Translations under genes and position numbers: made by a program
Notes under the pieces: generated by a model
What the model was told of the DNA's origin: nothing
Databases searched by the model: none
The model's input: only the letters and a program-made list of their open reading frames with translations
Shown: piece by piece, positions 47,456 through 58,111 of the stretch
Numbering within the stretch: position 1 is the first letter of the stretch
Layout: each line of letters opens with the position of its first letter
Assembly: GCF_963576675.1 (NCBI RefSeq)
Contig: NC_088914.1
Location: 86,364,441-86,428,440 of the forward strand
DNA from: Euphorbia lathyris
Lineage: Eukaryota > Streptophyta > Magnoliopsida > Malpighiales > Euphorbiaceae
Length of the DNA stretch: 64,000 nucleotides
Direction: 5' to 3'

Positions 47456-49231
47456 CTACTTCTTTTTTGGCCGTGTTTCTCCTTCATGCGGGAGCGTTGT
47501 TTTCTCATCAGCTGTTTCTTTTCTTACAAATTGACTCAGCTTGCCTCTCTCGATCAGTTTTTCTATTTCCTTCTTCAGTTCGTAGCAATCATCTGTGTCA
47601 TGGCCATTCAACCTGTGGAACCTGCAATACTTACTGGGATAGCGCCCCAAACTGGTTCGGCCTTTCACCTCGGGGAACCGCACATCCTTCTTCAAAGGGC
47701 TCTTTTCGATCCAAAGTAACACCTCTTGGCGAGTCGTGTTTAGTGGCGTGTGATATCCTCCACCTTGAAAGGGACGATCGCCTCTTCGAACAAAATTACT
47801 TTTGGACTGGGTCTGATGCCGACTGTCCGAAGTGGTTCTAGCGGCATCTCTTTCTCGCCGAGTTTGGGCCCTATGTTCCCTGTTGACATCATCCACTTCC
47901 ATGAATTCCTTTGCTATCTTCATGAGCTCGGCTACAGTGCATGGTTTGTTACGGATGATTTCTTTCCGCATGCTCCAATCTGTGGTTCCATCCGCCATGA
48001 TGTTGCGAATACTCACGATATCTGGGTTCTGCAATCGCACCAGGATATCGTTAAAGGCGACAACAAATTCCCTTAGGGAATTATAGTTTCTCTGTTTGAT
48101 CTCCTTCAGCTGCCTATCTGTCACATCTGCCGCTTTACAGCCCACGAACTTCGCACAGAAATCCCGACTATATTGTTGCCAATTGTGAATAGATTCTGCC
48201 GGTAAAGATCGAAACCAATCAGATGCCGCACCGCCCAAAGTTGTCGAGAATAACCTGCAAATTATGCTTTCGCTTGCCCCTGCAACATCCATTAACTCTC
48301 TGTAGTTCCTGACATGAGCCTCAGGATCAGAATTTGGATCCCCATAGTATTTTGGTATGGCAGGTGCTTTGATTCTGTGATCTGGAATGAATTCCCGCAA
48401 CGAAGGGGCAAAAGGTGAATCGCTCTGGACCTCTGCTCTCGGCCGAGGTGAGTACCCCATTCGCTCCATCATGCTCCGTAATTGATCTTCTAAGTCAATA
48501 TCGGGTACTCGTCGGACCTCTTCCATCCGCTGCTGGTGAATTCTGGATGGCATCCACTCGCCCATCGGTGTTGAGATGGGTGCCTGTTGGTGGACCAATC
48601 GCCGTCCCGTTATAGGATCAAAGTTCCATGTGTGCTCACGCCCAGACATAGTTGTGTTAGGCGTCATCAATTCCAAACGTCTGTGAGGAAAAGGGTCCAG
48701 TTATTATAGCGGAAGAGTGCCTTGCATTCCTGGCAACGGTTGGGATGGTTGCCAGGTTGGATGTGTCGTCGTAATGAGATCTGGGTGCGAGTAGTTGCTC
48801 GAGTGACTGTGTGGATTCGTGCGACTACTCTGGCCCACTTGATTTGGCACCTGAGATGGCTGCGGAAGGACAGGTATGACAGGAATAGTCGGTGATTGTG
48901 TTGAGATAACCACAGGTTCCTGAGGGGCAGGCGCCATGGCGGTATCGCGTTCGGCGAGGGCGGTTAATAAATTAATCATTCGATCGCCAGCCGCCTGGCT
49001 CATATTCGAAGCCAAGACCTGTCCTGCCATCTGCACGAAATCGCTATTGGACATCTCCATTTCATTTTGCACCTGCACTTCCAATAAGGGACCCAATTGT
49101 CCCGAGGGGCCTGACGAGCTAGGCACCACAGGCTGAGTACCTGCAGGCTGCGAATTTGCAATCCGTGAACTTCGGGAGTTCATGCTAGTGGATCTGGTCG
49201 TAACACCGGTCGTTCGTGATGGTTCTGACAT
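47456..49231 (-). pseudogene. Tat gag, interrupted by two adjacent stops
   Basis: One frame from ATG 49231 to the TAG at 47456-47458, broken by TAA TAA at 48701-48706. The first 175 codons are Ser/Thr/Pro/Gln-rich. The rest is the retrotransposon gag domain (DPEAHVRNYRELM, WFRSLPAESIHNW, LREFVVAFNDI) and a C-terminal knuckle-like CRFHRLNGHDTDDC (CX2-3HX4HX4C type). In the family gag forms the particle. Either the double stop kills this copy or translation begins downstream of it; no ATG appears until codon four after the last stop region. Confidence 0.8.
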
Positions 49232-49268
49232 GTTCTTCGTGTACCTTTAACCAAGTGTTGGTAAAAAA

Positions 49269-49289
49269 GGTCCACGCTCACCGCACCAA
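49269..49289 (-). other. Candidate primer-binding site of Tat element
   Basis: Minus-strand sequence next to the 5' LTR is TTGGTGCGGTGAGCGTGG. A TGG start one base from the LTR is right for a tRNA primer site. It resembles a TGGCGCCGT-type site imperfectly, so I do not assign the tRNA. Confidence 0.45.
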
Positions 49290-49754
49290 TGATAACTTGC
49301 TGGATCCGCTTTGATATTCTTTGCCGGAGTTACCTGCAAAACAAAACCGGAGACAGGATCTCCGGGAAAACTCTCCGACGATCAAGTCAGTTTTTGTAAA
49401 AATGAGTCTATAATTTAGCAATAGCTTTGTGGGAAAAAATGTGAACGTACCTCCCCCTTATTCTTAAGGCCTTTTATAGGTATTTTTTGGGTAACCGCCG
49501 AGGGCGGTTACTCCTTAGTGGGCCACGTTTTGAGGGCGGTTACCCCTTTTTAGGCCATGTCCCTTTCGTGGCTTTCATGGCAACGAACGTGGTTCTGAGT
49601 GGGAGTCTTGACGCTCCGTTTAGGAATTCGGGGCGGTTTACTCGCTGCGCCCGCTTCCTTCATTCGGGTCCCGTCCAATCTTAGCCCATGGGGCTTTAAT
49701 TTGGGCTGGGCTTGCGCAATGAATATAACCCGTTTTGGGCTCCGCGGGTTATCA
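49290..49754 (-). repeat. Tat element 5' LTR
   Basis: 465 bases, TG..CA ends, nearly identical to 39880-40330. It should carry the promoter for gag-pol on the minus strand. Confidence 0.9.
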
Positions 49755-50102
49755 AAGTTTAATGCCAAATATGTATTACGTGCGTCTTAAAATGTTATTA
49801 CATAATTCCCATAATAGATTAAAAATGAAGTTCTTATTTTTTCAACTATAAAATTTGTCTTCTCCATTATTAGAATTGCATACCGCGACCTTGGTCGTTT
49901 TACTTTTTTTTTTAAACGCGTGTAATACATATTACACATTTAACTTACTTGTTTTGCAACGGAATGATCAATTGATTACATTTTACAATTTACGCAAGTT
50001 CAGAGGGCTAACTGAACATTTTATACAAGGTTAGGTGACTATCAGGATAATTTTAAAGTTTAGGGACTAATCAAGCTTTTTGACAAGTTCTTGAAAAATC
50101 AA

Positions 50103-50784
50103 GGCTTAATGCTTCTCCAGCCCTCTTAACTTGTCCAAATTGGTCATTTTACATCTCCAACTCATCGAATGTCCTATTTACACACTTAACTCTATAAAAA
50201 TGGTATTTCTCACCCCCTTAACTTGTCCAAATTTGTCATTTTACCCATTCTCAACTCATCGAATATCCTATTTACTCCATTCACTCCATAAAAGTGGTAT
50301 TTCTCACCACTTATGATCTTATTTGCCCTCTTAACTCCATAAAAATAGTATTTATTATCCCTTTATAGTAGTCAAAAAAGTTGAAAAGAGAAATAACAAA
50401 TAAAAAATACAAATAACAAGAACATTAATATAAACAAGTTAAATACATTATATGTAGGGATAATGTACCAAAATAGGCCTATGATTTTTGGGGAAGTATC
50501 AATTTAGGTTCCACTTACAAAATAGCATAAATATAGGTTTAACGTTTAAAAAAAAATTATCAATTTAGGCTTCGATAACGGATTGTAAGGGGTGAAAAAT
50601 ACCACTTTTATGGAGTTAAGGTGGTAAATAGAACATTCTATGAGTTAGGGGGATAAATGGACAAGTTGAGGGGGTAAGAAATAACACTTTTATGGAGTTA
50701 AGGGGGTAAATAAGACATTCGATGAGTTGAGAGTGTAAAATGACCAATTTAGACAAGTTAAGGGTGTTGGGGAAGCATTAGCCC
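50103..50784. mobile_element. MULE-like long-TIR element with 9-bp target duplication
   Basis: TIRs start GGCTTAATGCTTC (left) and, reversed, GGGCTAATGCTTC (right) and pair for well over 90 bases. AAAAATCAA flanks both sides exactly (50094-50102, 50785-50793); nine-base targets are typical of Mutator-like elements. Noncoding. Its right end is only about 100 bases before the carrier gene's telo-box. Confidence 0.85.
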
Positions 50785-50879
50785 AAAAATCAAATTCCTA
50801 ATATTTATATATATATATATATTATTTTTTTTATGTCAAAAGCCATCACAGAGGGCAAATTCGTCATTTTGCAGAAGCG

Positions 50880-50888
50880 AAACCCTAA
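50880..50888 (+). promoter_or_regulatory. Telo-box upstream of ADP/ATP carrier
   Basis: AAACCCTAA, the plant telo-box, common near start sites of highly expressed growth-related genes. It lies in the region where the leader exon must begin. Confidence 0.5.
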
Positions 50889-50998
50889 ACACTTGCGCGC
50901 ATATAATTAGAGATTGTCTCCGTCAAATCTTGCTCACAACCAGGAGGTAGAGGCTGTACTGTACTAGCTTTCTCTTCCACTTCGGCGACCTCACTTAG

Positions 50999-52032
50999 GT
51001 TTCTTTCTCTTCCCTTCAGATCGCTTTCTCTTACTTTGCTTCTCTGATCTCCGTTATATGATCTGTTATTTCTTGTATCGTTTGTTTGGCTGCCTAGAAA
51101 ATGGATGGATGTTTTGGATGATTTGCTTGTTTAATCTGTCTTTGAAAATTCTGTTTACATTTATCTTAAGTAGGCGTTTGCGGTTGTTTATTTTGTCAGC
51201 TGAAAATACTAGATCAATCTGTTGATGGTCGTTTCATTTAGTTTACTGTCTGGTTTGCCCCATGGTAGTTTATCTTCAACAGAAGAAATTAGGCTTTATG
51301 CATAATTACCCCTAACTTGGAAGTTTTCCCATTTGGCGCCTAAATGTTTACTTTGTACCTTTCATACATCTAAACTTGTCAATTTTGGATCTTTGGCGTC
51401 CCTATTGTTTATTTGCAGATTTCAAAGTTGACTAGTTCACACCATGGATTCAAACTTTCACCAGGTCCAAAATTGACTAGTTTGAGTGTATAATTGATCC
51501 AAGTATAAGATCAAGAAAAGTGATAAGTTTAGGTGCTTAATTATGTATTAAGCAGAAATTACGATCTTAAAGTACTTCCTTGCTGCTTGGTCTTTGGTGC
51601 TGTTTCTTGAGCTCCATATTGGGGAAAAGAAATGGTATCATGTGATTTGGAATGTATTTTATCTGAATGAGTTGATTGGATTTCCATGACTTCGTTTTGG
51701 TCTGATGGTTACTCCTGTATTCACATGAAAGTAGATGTTATAAAATATTGTATGTATGACCAAATGAGATTCACATGTAAATTTCTTGCTCGAAGTTTCT
51801 TACTTCACAAGCTCCCAACACCAATTCACGTTGTTGTATGTGTTTGTATTTCAATTTTATGGGAGGGTTTGGAGTGTCTTAATCAGTCAAGACTGTGCTC
51901 AGAGTCGGGCGTATGAGTTTTTTATGCAGTGAATTAGATCTTGTTGTCTGCTTGTTATGAAGATTTGGAAGCAGTATGGTGAAGCTTATCTACTATATTT
52001 TGCTTGTATAATTTGTGTTTATCCTTTTTTAG
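50999..52032 (+). other. 5' UTR (leader) intron of ADP/ATP carrier
   Basis: Donor CACTTAG|GTTTCT follows a CT-rich leader (about 50930-50998) and acceptor TTTTTTAG|GTCACC precedes ATG 52055 by 22 bases. The spacer between has no competing gene. Leader introns that raise expression are common in such genes. Confidence 0.65.
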
Positions 52033-52054
52033 GTCACCATCTTGAGTTGCAAAC

Positions 52055-53921
52055 ATGGCAGATGGATCAAGGCATCCATCAGTGTTCCAGAAGATAAGTG
52101 GGCAATCCTCTTTTATCTCTCAGCTTTCACCTAATTTGCAAGCAAGGAATTATAGCATTGCTGGTGCATATGGTAATGGTTTACAGAACAACTTGCATCC
52201 TGCACTTGAGGGAAATGGCTTTGCACTTTCATCATCCCCTTCGCCTGTATTTGTGCAAGCACCAGCTGAGAAAGGTGCTGGTGCCTTTATGATTGATTTC
52301 CTTATGGGAGGTGTTTCAGCAGCCGTCTCTAAGACTGCAGCTGCTCCAATTGAGCGTGTTAAACTCCTGATTCAAAATCAGGATGAAATGATCAAGTCTG
52401 GTCGGCTATCTGAGCCATACAAAGGAATCGGTGATTGCTTTGCCAGAACCATGAAAGATGAAGGCATGATTGCTCTTTGGAGAGGAAACACTGCTAATGT
52501 TATCAGATACTTCCCCACTCAGGTTTTAATTTTCTAATTCTCTTTTGATTAGTTTTAGACCTGTTCTTTTGCTCTATTTTCTGTATAGTAATCATTAAGA
52601 ATATGTTAGTACCCTTTATTGATTCTAAAAATAAATTTTTTGTTGTGACATATATGTTATTGTTCATTCTCAATCACAGAAGCTCTTCATCCCAAGTTCT
52701 AGTTTATAGCATTTCTTATTTGTATCTAAAGATGTAGCCTCGGCTAATTAGTGGAAATATCTACTCTAACACTTTAAACATGTATCAGGCTCTGAACTTT
52801 GCATTCAAAGATTACTTCAAGAGGTTGTTTAACTTCAAGAAGGACAGAGATGGCTACTGGAAGTGGTTTGCTGGGAACTTGGCATCTGGAGGAGCTGCTG
52901 GTGCCTCGTCTCTTCTATTTGTTTACTCCTTAGATTATGCCCGTACACGTTTAGCTAATGATGCAAAGGCAGCTAAAAAGGGTGGTGAAAGGCAATTTAA
53001 TGGTATGGTTGATGTTTATAGAAAAACCATTAAATCTGATGGTATTGCTGGACTTTACCGTGGCTTCAACATATCATGTGTTGGAATTATCGTGTATCGT
53101 GGGCTCTACTTTGGAATGTACGATTCTCTTAAGCCAGTCGTGTTGACCGGTGATATGCAGGTACGATTGTTATGGAAACCATTCTCTCTTTTCCTGTCAA
53201 AAAATTTGTTTTTCAATTGTGTTTAGCATTAAGATAGCATACTGATAGCTATATATGTTACTGTTTTTTATGTTTATTTTGGCCTTTGTAGTGTGATGTC
53301 TTGCAACATTGAGTTTCTATCTATATCTGACCGGACAACACTATTTACAGAAATAATCCGTCTGACACGACCCGTTTGACAAAAATATCATTTTGGTTAA
53401 ATTTACATCATCTATAATCATGTGGAATATATGAATCACACAACATGATTATGATATGAAAATCTGTTACACTACTGACAAATTGTGAAATTATGCCACG
53501 GTCGCATGAAATATGCGTCCTAGTATCTGTTTCATTATATGCTGAAGTCATCTCAATGCCTGACACAGGCGACTCGTTATGAATTTGTCTGTATTTAATC
53601 CTTCTTTTTTCTTATCTTCTACAGGATAGTTTCTTGGCTAGTTTCTTGCTGGGATGGGGAATCACAATAGGTGCTGGATTGGCCTCCTACCCAATTGATA
53701 CTGTCCGAAGAAGAATGATGATGACATCAGGAGAAGCTGTGAAGTACAAGAGCTCGTTGGACGCCTTCAACCAGATCATGAAGAATGAAGGGACGAAATC
53801 CCTCTTCAAGGGAGCTGGTGCAAACATCCTTCGTGCTGTAGCAGGTGCTGGTGTGCTTGCTGGTTATGACAAACTTCAGCTGATTGTCTTCGGCAAGAAA
53901 TATGGCTCCGGCGGCGGTTAA
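52055..53921 (+). CDS. AAC: Mitochondrial ADP/ATP carrier (3 coding exons)
   Basis: Coding exons 52055-52522, 52789-53160 and 53625-53921 join in phase 0 to 378 codons. The first ~75 residues are a Ser/Gln/Asn-rich cleavable N-terminal extension as in plant carriers. Three mitochondrial-carrier repeats follow ([36 protein letters not shown]), each with a PX[DE]XX[RK]-type signature or variant, about six membrane helices in all. RRRMMM at 308-313 is the diagnostic ADP/ATP-carrier motif. In the family it exchanges cytosolic ADP for matrix ATP across the inner membrane. Length is normal and nothing is broken. Polyadenylation signal AATAAA at 54120-54125. Confidence 0.96.
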
Positions 53922-54370
53922 GTTATAGTAGAATGACGATGATGATGAAAGAGGGATTATGTTCCCAGTTTGAATAATTTTTGAAGAAACATTAACGGTC
54001 CCAGTGTTTAGGGAATTAATATGATACCCCACATAGTTGTATTGAACACATTTAAATTTTGAGTGCTTTTAGAAGAGCTTTGAATGTTTCTTTTCTTATA
54101 TTGGATAATTTTCCCTTGCAATAAAAATTTGTGCTTATTAATGGTTCAAAATTTTGCTCCAATGGTATCTGAATTTTATGATAGTTAATACTTTGATACC
54201 TAAATTTTACTATTTTAATTTTAAAAAATACCTCAAAAGGATAACTGGACAAGTTAATACACAGGTGAACAAGAAATTAAGAGTTCAAAATGATCATTGA
54301 ATGCTTCAATCACATTTTCTTCCATTATTCAAAGCTAAAGCTAAAATCTTTGCCATTGAGAATTCCTGAC
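53922..54370 (+). other. 3' UTR and flank of ADP/ATP carrier
   Basis: AT-rich; AATAAA at 54120-54125 is about 200 bases after the stop. No other feature. Confidence 0.5.
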
Positions 54371-54536
54371 AAGATTCTCTTAAATTGGACAAAGAGGAAA
54401 AATTATAGGATGACAACACTCCACCCAATTAAAATAAAATTGGGTTAAGATCAACAGAATCTCTTAAATTGGACAAAGAGGAAAAATTATAGGATGACAA
54501 CACTCCACCCAATTAAAATAAAATTGGATTAAGATC
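54371..54536 (+). repeat. Two-unit tandem repeat, period 84
   Basis: CTCTTAAATTGGACAAAGAG begins units at 54377 and 54461; the units are almost identical. A more diverged third version occurs near 54590-54625. Confidence 0.85.
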
Positions 54537-54639
54537 CATTATTTCTCAAAGCTAAAGCTAAAGAAATAATCTTTGCCATTGAGAACTTCCGACAAGATTT
54601 TGTTAAATCGGACAAAGAGGAATGACAACGCCAAATTGG

Positions 54640-55148
54640 GTTAAGATCAACACAAAATTAGGTTAAGATCAACATAGATGGAGTCTTGGCTAATGGAAGC
54701 CGGGCAAGTATAGATGGCTTAATCATAGATGATAATGGGGCCTGGTGCAGTGGATTTACTATATTTTTTGGTGCATGCTCATCGATGATTGCTAAGCTAT
54801 GGGGCGCATTTTACGCTCTTCGTCTTGCTTGGGAACTAGGCTACCGATAGGTGATCCTTGAAATTGATAATGCAAATGTGGTAAAGATCCTTCTCAATAA
54901 CGCGACTAACTAATATCAATGAACATTGGCATCTAACACAACCATTATTATCAATGCTCCAAACGGAATTGATAGTGCAAATATGTTATTCGTATAGAGA
55001 AGGAAACACAGCTGTTGACTATCTAGCCAACTTAGCTGATTATAATTTTCTTGGCTGTCATATTCTATCTACTTGTCCTCAGACTGTTAGAGATATAATT
55101 GTCGATGACTTTCTTTTCCAAAAATATGTAATATGTAGTGTTTTTTAG
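54640..55148 (+). pseudogene. LINE (L1-type) RNase H fragment, decayed
   Basis: Plus-strand translation gives an RNase H domain of a plant L1 element: NIDGVLANGS, a DDNGAWCSGFT-type strand, AKLWGAFYALRLAWELGY and EIDNANVV, then the end YREGNTAVDYLANLA. Several stops interrupt it. 5' parts are missing. Confidence 0.7.
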
Positions 55149-55660
55149 ACTCTGTTATCCTCTCTTTTAATATATATAAAAAAGATCTTTGAAGTACACA
55201 TGAAATCAACATAACTCATAATTATCTTCAAATCGCTACCATCTGACGTAAGTTCAGCTCGCATCAGCAGACATGGAATCATCCATGTGACACAGAACTG
55301 CTAAAGGAGTTGCACAACCCTTCATAACTTGGTCAAAAGTCGAAGACACAAAGACTGCGTTAGAGATATAATTGTCCTCAGACTGTTAGAGATATAATTG
55401 TCGATGACTTTCTTTTCCAAAAATATGTAATATGTAGTGTTTTTTAGACTCTGTTATCCTCTCTTTTAATATATATAAAAAAGATCTTTGAAGTACACAT
55501 GAAATCAACATAACTCATAATTATCTTCAAATCGCTACCATCTGACGTAAGTTCAGCTCGCATCAGCAGACATGGAATCATCCATGTGACACAGAACTGC
55601 TAAAGGAGTTGCACAACCCTTCATAACTTGGTCAAAAGTCGAAGACACAAAGACTGCGTT
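55079..55660 (+). repeat. Perfect ~283-bp direct repeat, period 299
   Basis: 55079-55361 and 55378-55660 look identical base for base, with about 16 bases between. The first copy begins within the 3' end of the LINE fragment. Identity points to a very recent tandem duplication, or an assembly artefact. Confidence 0.9.
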
Positions 55661-56054
55661 GGATCATAAGGTCATCCTTATCGGAATTACATTCCTTCAA
55701 GATTAAGAAACATAGAATGAAACGACCACCGAAGAAGCAACAAAAATTATGTCAAAGACAGTAGAAGTAACAAACATTATGTCAGAGAGGCTGGTGAGAT
55801 CGAAGTGCGAAAAGTAAAGAGGGAAAAAGGAAATTATGAGGCTGAGGACCCGTTTGGTTTGTAAAAGCAGAGATTTTATGTTTTTAGAAAAAACATGCTT
55901 TTTATGTATCACCAAACAACTAAAACTCATGAAAACACGAGTTGAAATAGATTAAACAAATACCTCTGAACAATATTAACTTAATAGTCTCTTTAATTCT
56001 TGATGAGAAGGTTTGAATACTTAGATTCCAAGAATTATCATATTAATTAAATAA
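55661..56054. other. Spacer
   Basis: AT-rich; GACCCGTTTGGTTTG at about 55847 resembles one end of a Harbinger/hAT MITE without a recognised partner. Confidence 0.35.
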
Positions 56055-57485
56055 AGGGAAAAGTACAAAAATAAACCTTGTGGTTACACCCATTTTCGAA
56101 CAACACTCATGTGGTTTAAAAGTTTACAAAGTGGTACCATGTACTTCATTCCGTTAGCAAACATATACCAAATTGACTAACGGTGTTAAAAGTCAAAAGG
56201 AAAAAAGTTAATTTGGTCCTTATATTTATTTATTTTTATAAATTGACCCTATTATTATCTAATTATTACAAACAAACTCCAAAATAAAAAATAAAAATCA
56301 AATATATCATCTTTTCAATCTCTTTTCTTTTTTCTTTCTTCTTTCTCCCTCCTCTCTCTTAATTTCTCTCTCTAAAATAAAGTTATCCCCATCAACACTT
56401 TCAATATATATATATATATTTATTAATCTCACCTTCAAACATTCAAGTACATTTAGTCAATAATCAAACTGGACTACAAATAGACAAAGAATAAGATCAT
56501 CATATTCTAAATCCGATTACTCTTCAAGACAAAGAACAAACCAAGGATCAAATTAATCAAAATCAAGATGTAGAATCTACGAGAAAAGTGTCGCTAGGAG
56601 AATTGAAGGCAACAGAAGATACGGAAGAAGAGGATTCAAAACTCCTGATTCTTTGGATCACAAAATTCCAGCGATGACAAAATGCCCGGGGCGCCCAGAA
56701 AACCGAGGGCGGTGGCGCCAAAAAGAAAAGCATCATCGGAGGGGAATAACGTGAGAAGAAGTTTACAATTTGATCTAACGGAGGAAGTTGAATCACTATT
56801 TCCTAGAGTAATTCTGGCTGATTATTTCCATCAAAAGATGAAGAAAACTCGAACTCAACTCATATTTGATATTTGAGAGATAATTAATTACAATTTTATT
56901 ATGTAGATATAGTAATAATCGATTTTCATTTTGTTGATCTTGTTCATTACTATATTTGGAGAGTTTTAATTCCTAAAATGGGGTTTGACATTACTGAACA
57001 CGAGGAGCAGAGGCACTTGGGTCGTCATAATGAATGAATGAATTGTTTGTGTTCAGCTACTGGTATTCTTGATAAGCAGCTTATCATTTGTAGTCGAGTT
57101 TGATTATTGACTAAATGTATGTAAGTGTTTGAATGGAAGATAAAGTTTTGATGGGTATAGCTTTATTTTAGAGAGAGAAATCAAGAGAGAGGAGAGAGAA
57201 AGAAGAAAAAAAAATTAAGAGAGATGGAGAAGATATATTTTATTTTTATTTTTTATTTTGGGGTTTGTTTGTAATAATTAGATAATAATGAGATCAATTT
57301 ATGAAAATAAATAAATATAAGGATCAAATTAACTCTTTTTTCTTTGACTTTTAACACCGTTAGTCAATTTGGTATATGTTTGCTAACGGAATGAAGTACA
57401 TGGTACCACTTTGCAAACTTTTAAACCACATGGATGTTGTTCGAAAATAAATATAACCACAAGGTTTATTTTTATACTTTTCCCT
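56055..57485. mobile_element. Long-TIR element carrying an SMR-like fragment
   Basis: TIRs of about 250 bases start AGGGAAAAGTACAAAAATAA (left; right end matches with one change), flanked by TAAATAA on both sides (56048-56054, 57486-57492). The core (about 56340-57180) is not transposase but host-gene-like sequence. It belongs to the same family as 58112-59602. Confidence 0.8.
56522..56875 (+). pseudogene. SIAMESE-RELATED-type CDK inhibitor-like sequence, frameshifted
   Basis: Three plus-strand frame pieces line up as one SMR-like protein: an acidic N-terminus (ELKATEDTEEED), then FKTPDSLDHKIPAMTKCPG, then APRKPRAVAPKRK and LTEEVESLF, ending TGA at 56873-56875. The HKIP..CPPAPRKPR block and EEVE(S/A)(F/L)F segment are the two conserved SMR motifs; in that family they inhibit cyclin-dependent kinases and promote endoreduplication. 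Frameshifts fall near 56631-56640 and at the G-run 56687-56691, and no clear ATG starts the first piece. It sits inside a long-TIR element and so looks like a captured host gene, no longer coding in full. Confidence 0.6.
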
Positions 57486-57492
57486 TAAATAA

Positions 57493-58104
57493 ATTACATT
57501 ATGAAATTCAATTCTTTGATAATTACTTTTTAATGTATTTCTTTTTCTATTTAGTGGATCAATTACCAAACTGATACTTTCCAGTTGCGTTGAAATAATA
57601 AAATAGGTATATTTTTTAGGGAATAAAGGCTAGCGTTTGGACAAAGCAGGTGGTTTGGTCAGAGCAAAACTAATCACACTGTAAGTTTTAACGATATATA
57701 GTCTGAAATAAGAAAATGGAATCCATGGTTTTGATCACATTGCATAGTATTTGATTAGGTAAATTTTAAAACATCTTAAAACTTAAATTTAATAAGCATA
57801 GATACAATGAATGACCAAATTCATTTAGTTATTAAGATTTACGTTAAAATTGTTGAAAATTTCATACTACATTTACAAATAAATTACATCTATGAACTTT
57901 ACTCATTTTTAGAATATGATCATTAAATTTTAAAAATATAAAAGTTATACAATTTTATACTTTTGAACATTATGACTACTAAACTTCAATTAATATCTAA
58001 AAATGACTGTTGACAATCTCAAAATGAAACTACGTTTTCGATATTACATAAATCATAATTTTGGGAGTTTTTTCTTTTTAAACGTACACTTTCTCTCTCC
58101 TAAT
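57493..58104. other. Spacer between two related long-TIR elements
   Basis: AT-rich; no gene or defined repeat seen. Confidence 0.5.
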
Positions 58105-58111
58105 TAAAAAA

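Larger units (their letters stand above)
39880..49754 (-). mobile_element. Tat-lineage Ty3/gypsy LTR retrotransposon, complete
   Basis: Two LTRs start TGATAACTTGCTGG and end CGCGGGTTATCA, with AAGTT on both sides (39875-39879, 49755-49759). On the minus strand the order is LTR, gag, pol (protease, RT, RNase H, second RNase H, integrase), then an oppositely oriented spliced ORF, polypurine tract and LTR. Integrase last is Ty3/gypsy. The second RNase H and the antisense ORF are Tat-clade features. LTRs differ by five substitutions and two indels in about 450 aligned bases by eye, so the insertion is young. Confidence 0.92.
39713..50090. mobile_element. Older long-TIR element split by the Tat retrotransposon
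   Basis: The arm at 39713-39879 (GACTTAATACATCATTTGTC, then 'AATGTAATCAATTGATCA') is matched in reverse complement by 49960-50090. The sequence between is interrupted at 39880-49754 by the gypsy element. Joined, the TIR element would be about 500 bases and noncoding. Confidence 0.65.

Noticed and set aside
56563..56796. Minus-strand ORF of 77 codons opposite the SMR-like segment
   Set aside because: It is the shadow of the plus-strand SMR-like sequence, whose motifs are recognisable; the minus frame has no family signal.
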